64,000 nucleotides of DNA, taken from NCBI GenBank assembly GCA_015179025.1, contig WHUX01000052.1:62001-126000 (forward strand), written 5' to 3'. The translations under genes and the position numbers were made by a program. This document shows positions 1 to 8,765 of the stretch, in pieces (within the stretch, counting starts at the first letter, position 1; every line of letters begins with the position of its first letter). Source of the DNA: Terfezia claveryi. Its lineage: Eukaryota; Ascomycota; Pezizomycetes; Pezizales; Pezizaceae. Below the pieces are notes generated by a model. The model was not told the origin of the DNA. It saw only the letters and a program-made list of their open reading frames with translations, and did no database searches.

Positions 1-26
1 TGGGAGGTGTTGTGCCAACCAGACTA

Positions 27-187
27 CTGAAGTCCAAAATACCCCCTCTAAATGCGTTAATATCATTTTCGGAGCATAGGGGACCTGTACCCTACTTTCT
101 GAGTCTATAATGACATTTACAATCTCTAGGTTTGAAGCTCTGAAAATGATATTAACGCATTTAGACGGGGATATTTTGGACTTTCAG
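27..187. repeat. Foldback element with about 50-nt inverted arms
   Basis: The left arm (about 27-76) and right arm (about 137-187) are near-perfect reverse complements with one small indel and a couple of mismatches. They enclose a loop of about 60 nt. Both arms share the core AAATGCGTTAATATCATTTT and its complement. No open reading frame lies inside. A copy of the dispersed motif TGTGCCAACCAGACTA (11-26) abuts the left arm. This looks like a small non-autonomous foldback or MITE element, or a hairpin left by a head-to-head insertion. Confidence 0.75.
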
Positions 188-597
188 CTTTCTCTTTGCT
201 AATGTTAGTGGGTTTATTCAACCAGTAATACAGTACAGCCTACCGTGCGAAGCTACTACTTAGGTGTTTGCTGTTCATACTAACTTCCTTTGTTACCAAA
301 TAAATGAATGGATTTTACTGAGTAATTGTTCTCGTTCCCAGCGTGGGTAGTACAAAGTGGATGGTTTACGAATGAAACTCTTTTAACTTTATTTTTCCTC
401 TTCCCCAATATAATTTATTTTCCTGTTGCGAGGCGAAAATAAATGTTACGGAACCACATTCGTTGGCCTAGTCTGGCTTGCACGTTGGCATGGAACAAAG
501 CCCTGAACCTCTTGGCGCAGAGAGCGAGTGCTGGCGGCGGAGTGAAAACGAAGGCGCTAAGGGGAACCCCTGTTAGGCACGAGTATGCGCTCCAACA
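188..597. other. Intergenic, no gene seen
   Basis: AT-rich sequence without a credible coding frame. An imperfect copy of the dispersed motif (TAGTCTGGCTTGCAC) lies at 469-483. Confidence 0.5.
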
Positions 598-985
598 TGC
601 GATTTATCTTGTCTTGCAGGATAAGATCGTTCGTCAGATCTAGGGAGGCTAAATGCCCTTGGTGACATGCGATTTATCCTAAGATTTATCCCATGGTATG
701 AGATAAGATCGTTCGCCAGATCTAGGGAGGCTTAATGCCTTTGGCGATATGCGATTTATCCTATGGTATAGGATAAGATCGTTCGCCAGATCTAGGGAGT
801 GCCTTTGGCGATATGCGATTTATCCCATGGTATAGGATAAGGTCATTCGCCAGATCTAGGGAGGCTAAATGCCTTTGGCGACATGCGATTTATCCTGTCT
901 TGCAGAATAAGATCGTTCGCTAGATATAGACAGATATGCTTTAAGCGACATACGATTTATCCTGGGTTGTGGGATAAGATCAGTT
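598..985. repeat. Minisatellite, six units of about 64-82 bp
   Basis: The string ATAAGATCGTTCG or a close variant recurs at about 620, 702, 772, 836, 906 and 973. It is followed each time by CCAGATCTAGGGAGG-like sequence and then TGCGATTTATCC. Unit length varies from 64 to 82 bp. Each unit carries an imperfect dyad: GCGATTTATCC, a short spacer, then GGATAAGATCG. No protein is encoded. It is not a CRISPR array: the units are long and degenerate and lack unique spacers of constant size. Confidence 0.8.
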
Positions 986-2133
986 GCTAGGAAGCCAGAG
1001 CTTTACTACTATATGGATGTATTTCTGAGTTGTGGAATAGTGTCTGTATAGGCAGCAGGAAAACGGCCGTCCTAGTCACAGTTGGAGTGTCCGCTGTAGT
1101 GTTACTAGGGCCCCCGTGACAGTTTGTTACTACCATATCTTGCTGATGGGATAAGCCATTTCTTTGTGAAGGTGAGGTGAGTTTATGTGGGAATGAGGGC
1201 AGTGAAGTTGAAAAAAGAGAAGGATGGGAGTAAGGGGGAGTGTGAGGAGGTTGTTTGTTGATAGGGAAGGGACAGCTGGGGTATATTCCTTTGTTTATGT
1301 TGCGGGTTCATAATCACATTGTTTTCATCATTCTTGATTGCTAGTGAGGGGGGCGGGTGGCGGGGGGAAGGGGGGGATAGTAGGCAGATTGAGTATAACT
1401 CGCAGTGAAAGAACTTTGTGCAATTCCTCATTATGACTGTAACCTTACAGAATTTCATAAAATGCACTAAGATGCCGTCAATTTTGATGAATGTTAGGGT
1501 CTTGGCATGAGACTAGATGAATGTCACACTACTCGTAATCTTGGCCCACAATATGCTTAGAGTACCAACATCCTTGCTACATTCAATACTAGTATGTAAA
1601 GTAATTCCTTGACAGTAGTTCTAGAGAGGTAAAGGATAGCAAGTAGAAGACACCGCCAGCATCTCACCCAAGGTTTGGGCTCAAGAAACGATCTCACGGT
1701 CTCCTTATCCTTCGCGATATAGTATCAAGTACACGTGTCTTCCTAGTACTGCCAAATATGAAGAAAAAGAAAATGGAGAACACTCAGAGTAAACTTCAAC
1801 TCACAGTCAGATGTGAGGAAAATCTGCACATGTCTATTCAAGAGAACAAAGCCTATTGAGTGGTAAGAGAAACCTCCCTCCAATAGCTTGTCTCAACTAG
1901 TCTCGATCGAGACTAGTCTCAATACAAGACGTCACTCCCCTGTCAAGTCTAACTTTAGTGCGTCAGTGCCGAGGGCGTGAATTTAGACAAATTAGGCTCG
2001 CCAAGTAAACTGGAGTCCCGCTCCATTCCTCTCCATCGACTTGACGCTCCGCTTACAACTGTTCTGGTTCTTTTGTAGGTAAGGCAATCCTCCATGGTTG
2101 TCCTCTTTTCCTCAACTAGCACCACTCTTTTAT
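986..2133. other. Intergenic, no gene seen
   Basis: No coding frame with gene-like features. There is a purine-rich tract at about 1180-1380 and a perfect 20-bp palindrome at 1897-1916 (CTAGTCTCGATCGAGACTAG). Confidence 0.5.
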
Positions 2134-2345
2134 TGTGCCAACCAGACTAATAATCTAGTGCCGACCAGATAATCTTGTGCCTCAGTTAATTCACACTAAA
2201 CCTGCTAGCGTAGTCACTTACCTCTTATACTCTAGTACCAACCAAATGATTTGGTGCCTCAGTTAATTCGCACTAAACCTGCTAGCGTAGTCACTACCTT
2301 TTATGATCTAGTGCTGGCAAGATGATCTAGACCTACTAGAGTTGT
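2134..2345. repeat. Direct repeat, 77-bp period, opening with the TAGTCTGGTT motif
   Basis: The block starts with an exact TGTGCCAACCAGACTA (2134-2149). The string GTGCCTCAGTTAATTC recurs at 2177 and 2254, each followed by CACTAAACCTGCTAGCGTAG, giving a 77-bp period. Degenerate motif copies (for example TAGTGCCGACCAGATA at 2156) sit between units. The reverse complement of one edge (ATAAGAGGTA..GTGACTAC) recurs at about 6423-6442, so the unit is dispersed as well as tandem. Confidence 0.7.
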
Positions 2346-2414
2346 CACTGCCACCTTCAGTCCAGTTCTACTCGGATGATCTCAAATGGCACTAAGCCTA
2401 TCAGTGCAGTATCG

Positions 2415-2782
2415 TAGAGACTCGAGTTATATAGTAGCGCTATTACATACATATATGATGTGAACAACATATATGGGTTTCAGGATCTCACGAGATATGC
2501 CTGTGCTCATTGTTATGTGAACATCGGAGATTGTAATGTACCATAATTATCCAAAATGCCATTAAGGAAACCTCTGCAAGTGCTGCCTATGAATATAGCT
2601 GCAAAAATGTATATAGCTACAAATGTTCAGGCAGTTTCTAGAGGTAGACTTCCTCTACTGGTCCAAAACAATAACTCGGTATGGGCCTAAATCAAAGCCA
2701 TTAACTTAATATGTTTCTTGCTTATGATCTACATATCCTACGCATATATATAGTGATAGCGCTACTATATAACTCGAGTCTA
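2415..2782. mobile_element. MITE-like element with about 40-bp terminal inverted repeats
   Basis: The left end (2415-2456) contains GAGACTCGAGTTATATAGTA and then GCGCTAT. The right end (2743-2782) holds the reverse complement, with TAGCGCTACTATATAACTCG at about 2757-2776. A TA dinucleotide flanks both ends (2415-2416 and 2781-2782), as expected for a Tc1/mariner-type target site duplication. The roughly 370-bp interior has no coding frame. This matches a non-autonomous DNA transposon; the superfamily is inferred only from the TA flank. Confidence 0.7.
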
Positions 2783-2943
2783 CGTAATTTATGTTAGAAA
2801 TATCTAGCGTCCTTCACATGTTCTAACAATTAATGCCGCAAACATGTTGGTTTCAATACTAATGTAGCACAGAATAATGTCATATTTCTATGTGACACAT
2901 CTACTAGAATTACTGAAGTGGGGCCTGCGTAAGTGAGCCTACT

Positions 2944-3235
2944 TCAAAACCAACATGTCACTGCTGGCCTTATAAAACGAGCTGGCTTGCCAACAACAAC
3001 GACACATGCATTGATGAACGAGATTATTTGTTGGTGTTCATTATCCACATGATTTTTAACTTCTTCTTTCGGTATCATTGGATGGTTTCCTTTTGAGAAA
3101 TTACACAGGTAGTCCTTTTTTGGCCCATACCTTTTTGAGTATCTCTCAGCTACCTTTTTTGTCACTAAGCTAGTACTATCTTAGTATTCTCTCTACCATA
3201 CCATTTTAGCCTAGGGTGTTGTGCCAACCTGACTA
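2944..3235 (-). repeat. Dispersed repeat copy 1, with relict peptide KKDYLCNFSKGNHP
   Basis: The minus strand reads through a short frame containing KKDYLCNFSKGNHP. Related sequence occurs at 6470-6560 (DYLCDSSKRQPS, minus) and 7985-8030 (DSLCDFLRSQPSK, plus). A motif variant TGTGCCAACCTGACTA lies at 3220-3235. None of the three copies keeps a long frame. They look like decayed pieces of one repeat family, possibly once coding. I do not recognise the peptide. Confidence 0.5.
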
Positions 3236-3490
3236 CACCATTTTTCGTCTGGTTATTATTTTTAGATCGACTTTCGCCAGTTACGACGCCAACATGTACT
3301 TGAGACGAGCCCTTGACATGCAGTGCTACATACATTTCATGTTTAAAGTCTGGCTTCAACCCCGCATCAGGAAAGAATTGAGTTTACCTCTTTGGCGTCC
3401 GACGCCCTGGGCGATGCGGAGGCAAGCTGCCACTTGGGGACGCCCCGATCCGATCATTGTCATCCGGACGCCCCTCCTGTGGCTGATTGG

Positions 3491-3645
3491 GCGTCCGGAC
3501 GCCACTTCTCCAGCTAACGGGCGTCCGGATGACCTCGCTTCAGCTTGTGGCATCCTGATGACCCCTCTTCAGCCTATGGCATCTGGATGACCCCTCTTCT
3601 GCCTATGGCGTCTGGATAACCTGCCTTCAGCGCATGGCATCCACA
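3491..3645. repeat. Minisatellite, 29-30 bp unit
   Basis: Unit starts with GCGTCC, GCATCC or a variant are at 3491, 3521, 3550, 3579, 3608 and 3637, spaced 30, 29, 29, 29 and 29 bp. Units share GGATGACCCCTCTTCAGCCT-like sequence. Diverged GGACGCC-rich copies extend upstream to about 3390. No credible protein is encoded. Confidence 0.8.
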
Positions 3646-3764
3646 TCCTACTTGTTGTCTCCGATGTTTCCCACACGGCATCTCGTGGCTTTCGGCATTG
3701 CCTTGCCTCCCTGCAAGGAAATCTAAGGAAACGGAGATTTCCTGACACGTGCGGAACGTGTTCT

Positions 3765-3930
3765 AAGCAAGCGAGCACGGGCAAGGAGTTGGAGCAAGCA
3801 TGAGCGAAGGCAGGCACGAGCAAGCAAGCAAGCACGGGCAAGGAGTTAGTGCAAGCAAGCGAGCACGGGCAAGGAGTTAGAGCAAGCAAACAAGCACGGG
3901 CATGAGCAGGCAAGCGCGGGCAAGCAAGAG
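3765..3930. repeat. Minisatellite, about 30-bp GCAAGCAAG-rich unit
   Basis: AGCACGGGCAAGGAGTT recurs at 3774, 3831 and 3862, and a shortened AGCACGGGCATGAG at 3892. GCAAGCAAGC fill lies between copies. The spacing is 57, 31 and 30 bp. Confidence 0.75.
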
Positions 3931-4727
3931 CTAGTAGCCTAACGAGTGTTGCGGATATTGGCGAGTGTCAGAAGAGCGAATGTAAGGCTAACGAGCGTCA
4001 GATGGGAAAGCTAAGGAGTTCTGCGTTTTTGTTGGTTAGCATGTGTAATGCGGGAATCTCATGTATAAGAAGGGCCGAAACGGTGCATGGATATGTGGAT
4101 ATGTGGATAGCGGGAGACACAGATATATGGAAGACGCACAGATATATGGAAGACGCACAGAGATATGGATATGGAGAGATATTTATAGAAAAAAAGAATG
4201 AATTATTGGACTTCTACGCCGGCTTCTGTACTGTTGTTCCTACTATTTCTTCTTCTTCGCTACTACTTGCTCGGTTGTTTTGCTCTCAGAACTCGGTCAT
4301 ACAGTGCATGTTCCTCCGCTAGGAGAGAAGTGCCTCTATAACGTGGATGGGATCGCAACAATGGTTGAGAACGCACACGAAAACAAGAATAATGAATATC
4401 AATCGTATTCATAAGACTCTATCTATCAACTAGCATCAAAAAATTCAAGTTAAGAGACAGCTAGGAATAATATCACATGAGGCAGTAGATAGTGGGATAT
4501 AAATGTGGGAAACCCCAGAAAAGAGTGCAAAGGAACCATAGTATTATTTCTGTGGACAAAAGTAGATATTGACTCAGCATTACTCCCTGAAATTTTTCAA
4601 ATCCAGCCGATACTAAATAAAACACTTGGGCCATGGTCTTCTACTATGATTTCCATGTCTAGAAGAAACATCTGCGCGTTTTACTACATAACACCGCCAC
4701 AGAATTTTCCTACCTCAAGCTCACCGA
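3931..4727. other. Intergenic between repeats and the protease-like gene
   Basis: No supportable gene. A 20-bp tandem duplication (GATATATGGAAGACGCACA) lies at about 4121-4160. Confidence 0.45.
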
Positions 4728-7700
4728 CTATGCCCCAAACACCACATCTCTACCCAGATCCTCCTTCATCCATTTAAGTAGCTGCTCAGCAGGGGTAAAG
4801 ATTGTGATATTATTAAAGAATCTCTGCCTATTCTCCACCCATGTATTTGTCATGCCACCAATCACCATGCCCACCACATAGTCGTCTACATCCATTAACA
4901 ACGCCCCTGAATCACCAGGTGCTGACATGGGACCATTATTCTCACCAATTGCGATCCACTCATGGGTGATTTCGGCTTGGGGCTGTTTAAGTAGGCGACA
5001 ACTCATATTGGTATCTAGATGAATCCCATTGACTTTCCCGTCTGTCTGGCCTGAGGATCTTGTGAATGACTTGAAAACCTCTTGCCCTTCATAGACTGAG
5101 GTTTGACCATTTGCAAGAGTGAGAGGAGTTCCGAGGAACCCGTATGCACAGTCTCCTACACGTGCTATATTGGAAGGAGCTTTCAATTAGTAACTGGAAC
5201 TCAGCAAGAGCAGACCCAACGAGAAATACCTGCAAGCGAGGAAATTATGCCATAGTCCTTGAACATTCTCCTGTTCGAGTCTTCTGAACCTGTCACAATG
5301 TCGACCCCTCCGTGTAAGACTGTTCCAAATATCCTCTGCGCGCCGAGCAACTTCAACTTGTTAACATGAGTCTGGGCTTCGAGTCTGTAGTGCTCCAGCT
5401 TGGGGTTCATGAAACCACATTGTTCTGATTTCATGTGTGCGGTTTTAAGTACTCTTTCCGCTTCCGTCAGGGTTTCCTCGAAGTCAGGGTCCGCTGGTTG
5501 CATGATTGTTTGTCCACTCTCGTGGTATGGCAGTGCGTCAAGCTGGCCATAGCGCTGCCCCAATACAACATGGCCAGCCGTGATCGCCAATATCTCCTGT
5601 GTGGTAATATCCATGACCCAGCCACCTAGCGATCCTGGTAGGAAGCTGTCTGCACATCCAATACTGCGTCCCATTGTCACCTTCTCCTCGTAACCCTTAC
5701 ACCCCATATTAAACCTGCCAGAGTATAAACCAATTCCTCCGAGTTGCACCTCTATGCGTAATGCACATTCGTTCGAGATAGCAGCCAATCTATTCTCAAT
5801 GATCGCTGGGTCATGGCAAACAATAAATACGGTCGGGGTGATGAGGCCGAGTGCAGGATGCGGAGCAGAGTTCTCTACTGGATCTGGCCATCCGGAGGGT
5901 TTCTCAATAAGCTTCCGCCCCAGAAGCGTCAAGCCCCATGCAGATGATGTATTGTCCAGTGTGAAGCTTTCCTGAAGGATTTTGACTAATTGTCTGCGCA
6001 CATTCTCGTATTGTTCCACAGCATCGAGGTAATCTTGGACTTTGATTGCGCACATAGCGAGCCTGTGAGTGGTCGAAAGACGGTTTCCGGGATCGAGCAG
6101 GTCCACTTCCAAACGACTAGGTCGGAAGATAACAGTGCCTTCGAATTTGAGCATCGGTGGCGGGGGAGAGAGCGCTGCCATTTTTGTTGGAGGATGTGGG
6201 GTAGATAGATACACTGGACACGATGGTCGAAGCCAGGGAGGAAAATCACCCATGCTAGAATAAAGTTTGTCCATTGTCCGACAGTCATACATAATACGAG
6301 TCTAATCTGACCAAGTTAGTTTCTTCACGTTTCATGATTCAGCCGGGGGATTATGATTACCGTTCAACGAGCGGACTAGTGGAACTTTCGATGAAATAAA
6401 AGATAGTAACCAGACTACTAGATTATAAGAGGTAGTGACTACAAGTCTCCCACCGCAGCACGCAATGGGTTTTTATAATTTTTGACTTCTTGTTTCGGTA
6501 GCATTGGATGGTTGCCTTTTTGAAGAATCACACAGGTAGTCCGGTCCTTTTTTGGAATGTAACTAGTAGGTGCTAGGCGGCCTAGACGTATCTTGTCCTG
6601 CCTTGTAATTGAGGGGTCAGAAGACCCAGTATCAAATATACATTCACGTGTAAGTCTCCGGTTGTGATATCTTGGATTCTGTTAAAGAATATATATTTTA
6701 GTACGAAATCTTATAAGACTTAAATACCGAACGGAGCTATCATTGTCTCACGTGGTTTGGTTTATCTACAAACACAAAATGATAATGTCAGGATATGAGA
6801 CTGATAGGATATACTTACCCTGAACTGGTCATCTACACCACTGCTATAGTCACCTTTCCCGCACGGTGGGTTCTACCTAAGGGCTGGCATGCGAACGAAA
6901 TGAGCATTGATGAGTGGAGTAAAAACCAAATATTGCAGGAGTTTCTTAACAGTATACTTACCTTTTCAACCCAGATCCCCTGCTCCCCTAGGTTATCCTC
7001 CAATGACCCAAAGTTTCTTGTTCCATAGACTAACTTTCCTTGCTCATAGACGAGATCATAGTCTCGAGAGGCATCCCAGGCATATATTGCCCCCTCTTCC
7101 AGATCCTTCACTGCTCTGGATATTGCTATTCTGGTTTGTTCTTGCCATCCCCACTCTTCCTCCAGTGCTTCCCTAAGCATCTGTGCTCGAGCGAGTGGCT
7201 CAGGTACCCACAATCTTTCATGCTGCTCGAGTCTAGCAATATCTCTTCTTGCTAACGCAATATCAAAATCATCAACATGTTAGTAAATCGGCCTTGGCCT
7301 CTGCCAACTTCCTCTTGCTGTAGTATCATAAGCATAAACCCGAAACAACTATAGATCCCATAATTATACATACATTTTCCCATCGCAGTCAAATTTCCAT
7401 TGTTCCCTCTTCCTGATAAAAAGTTAGCGACACTACACAATTGTGACGAACAGCTTCACAATACCAAGGTTTGGGAACCATACCAGTCATCCATACTGAG
7501 CCACTTCAAATTCTTCAGCTCCTTTAGGGCTTCCAGAGCTTCATTCTCTGTACTAAAGATCAGGTAGCCCACATTGTGCAAACAGCTCATCGCAATCTTT
7601 TTTGGAGTCTCAGACTCCACTTTCCCCTTTAGATCATCATCGAGAGACTCTGCCGTGAAAAAAATATAATAGCCAAGAACCGGCTTAACATGTAGATCTT

Positions 7701-7809
7701 TTGAAAATGCCTGATTTGGGATTACCTCCCCACTATAGACTGTTGTAGTAGCAGTAGTAGTAGGTGGCATTCCTCTGGCGAGGGGTAGTGCAACCAGCCT
7801 GGGTGGCAT
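4728..7809 (-). CDS. Trypsin-like (chymotrypsin-fold) serine protease-like protein
   Basis: Five exons on the minus strand: 7809-7484, 7412-7374, 7232-6962, 6301-5230 and 5179-4728. They total 2160 bp, or 719 residues, and every junction is phase-consistent. The C-terminal half carries trypsin-like marks: ITAGHVV with a candidate catalytic His near residue 456, KDYGII with a candidate Asp near 561, and APGDSGALL with a candidate nucleophile Ser near 660. The first 210 or so residues match nothing I recognise. The last intron is 50 bp with CTAAT before the acceptor; the third is 660 bp and holds a dispersed repeat. I see no signal peptide, so an intracellular role is likely, but the substrate is unknown. 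The N-terminal exons are less certain than the last two. An alternative is a separate gene starting at the Met at 6292. Confidence 0.6.
6405..6565 (-). repeat. Dispersed repeat copy 2 inside the long intron of the protease-like gene
   Basis: This stretch holds an exact AACCAGACTA (6408-6417), then ATAAGAGGTAGTGACTAC related to the 2134-2345 block. On the minus strand it also encodes the relict DYLCDSSKRQPSNATE, related to the 2944-3235 copy. It lies within the predicted 660-bp intron (6302-6961), which explains that intron's unusual length. Confidence 0.55.
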
Positions 7810-7892
7810 GTAACTCTGAATATATCTGGTTGAGGTGAGTGTATCTGGTTGATGTGAGTGAAGGATCGAGGATGTGTGAAGGATCGAGGCAC

Positions 7893-8040
7893 TGTGCCAA
7901 CCTGACTATACCTACCCCGGTAAAAGTTTCTTCAATTACGGTAGACTTGTGCCGTCTCTCACGTAATACTGAGGGGCCAAATCGGGACTCCCTGTGTGAT
8001 TTCCTAAGAAGTCAACCATCCAAAATGAAATGTCTTGATT
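7893..8040 (+). repeat. Dispersed repeat copy 3
   Basis: The copy starts with the motif variant TGTGCCAACCTGACTA (7893-7908). About 80 bp later it encodes DSLCDFLRSQPSKMK on the plus strand, related to the relict peptides at 3060-3140 and 6470-6560. A stop follows at once. Confidence 0.45.
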
Positions 8041-8159
8041 GAGGATTACCTATAGGGTCTGGGGAAATACTTTAGTTTTTTGTATGGCGCCAGCCGCAAG
8101 ATGGTGTCTTGGCTGACCACACCAAAATTTCCCCTACAAACGTTAGTAATACCCGTGGC

Positions 8160-8430
8160 GAGCATGTAGGAAATACCCTCGCCAGTCCCTAGAAGGAAAG
8201 TGATGGCAAGCAAGGATTAGCAGGGATCCCCGAGCAGGAAAGTGATGGATGAGGACGATATATATAAGCAGCAAAAGACTGCGTTCATGTAGATAGCACT
8301 AGGACCATAAGCTTCGAGACTTATAGCGATACCTAAGATAGCTCCGATTATTTGAATACACAGACTTCTCTCTCTTCAAGATTCCTCCGCTGCATAACCT
8401 CGTAATCTTACAGGTTATGAGCCCGGCGCT
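8160..8430 (+). mobile_element. Probable 5' LTR end and primer-binding site of a copia-type retrotransposon remnant
   Basis: A TATATAAG box lies at 8261-8268. About 140 bp later the sequence reads TTACA and then GGTTATGAGCCC (8413-8424). GGTTATGAGCCC is complementary to the conserved anticodon arm of initiator tRNA-Met (GGGCTCATAACC). Half-tRNA priming of that kind is known for copia and Ty5-type elements. The LTR would end in CA at 8411-8412. Its 5' end cannot be placed, no gag-pol frame follows and no second LTR is seen, so this would be a truncated relic. Confidence 0.4.
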
Positions 8431-8732
8431 CAAGCTGAAGCAAAGAACTAAGACAGTTGAGATATCTGTGGTATCAACCCAGTAATACTTGTTAAAATAA
8501 TTGCCCAGTTCACCGCTAAGCTGTCTCACCGTTAAGCAAGTGTCTTTCCGTTAAGCTGTCTTCTCCGCATTGCTCTTGGATTAGTACATTCATTTATTCT
8601 CATGTGTTAAGCTCGTGCTTTACCTACAATTCATGTATATAAAGCCCTCGCTTTCAGCATTGAATAAGACAATCAACTCACCCGGAACGAAGATAACAAT
8701 GAACAATAAGAACGACAATAAGAACGACAATA

Positions 8733-8765
8733 TGACACTCGGGCAGGTCACCTGTCCGAGTGTCA
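8733..8765. repeat. 15-bp inverted repeat (hairpin)
   Basis: TGACACTCGGGCAGG (8733-8747) and CCTGTCCGAGTGTCA (8751-8765) are complementary except for one position, with a 3-nt loop. Two direct copies of AATAAGAACGACA lie just upstream. It may be a terminator-like hairpin or a transposon end; the sequence does not decide. Confidence 0.6.

Noticed and set aside
598..985. CRISPR-like array
   Set aside because: Units are 64-82 bp, degenerate, and lack constant-length unique spacers; the genome is eukaryotic.
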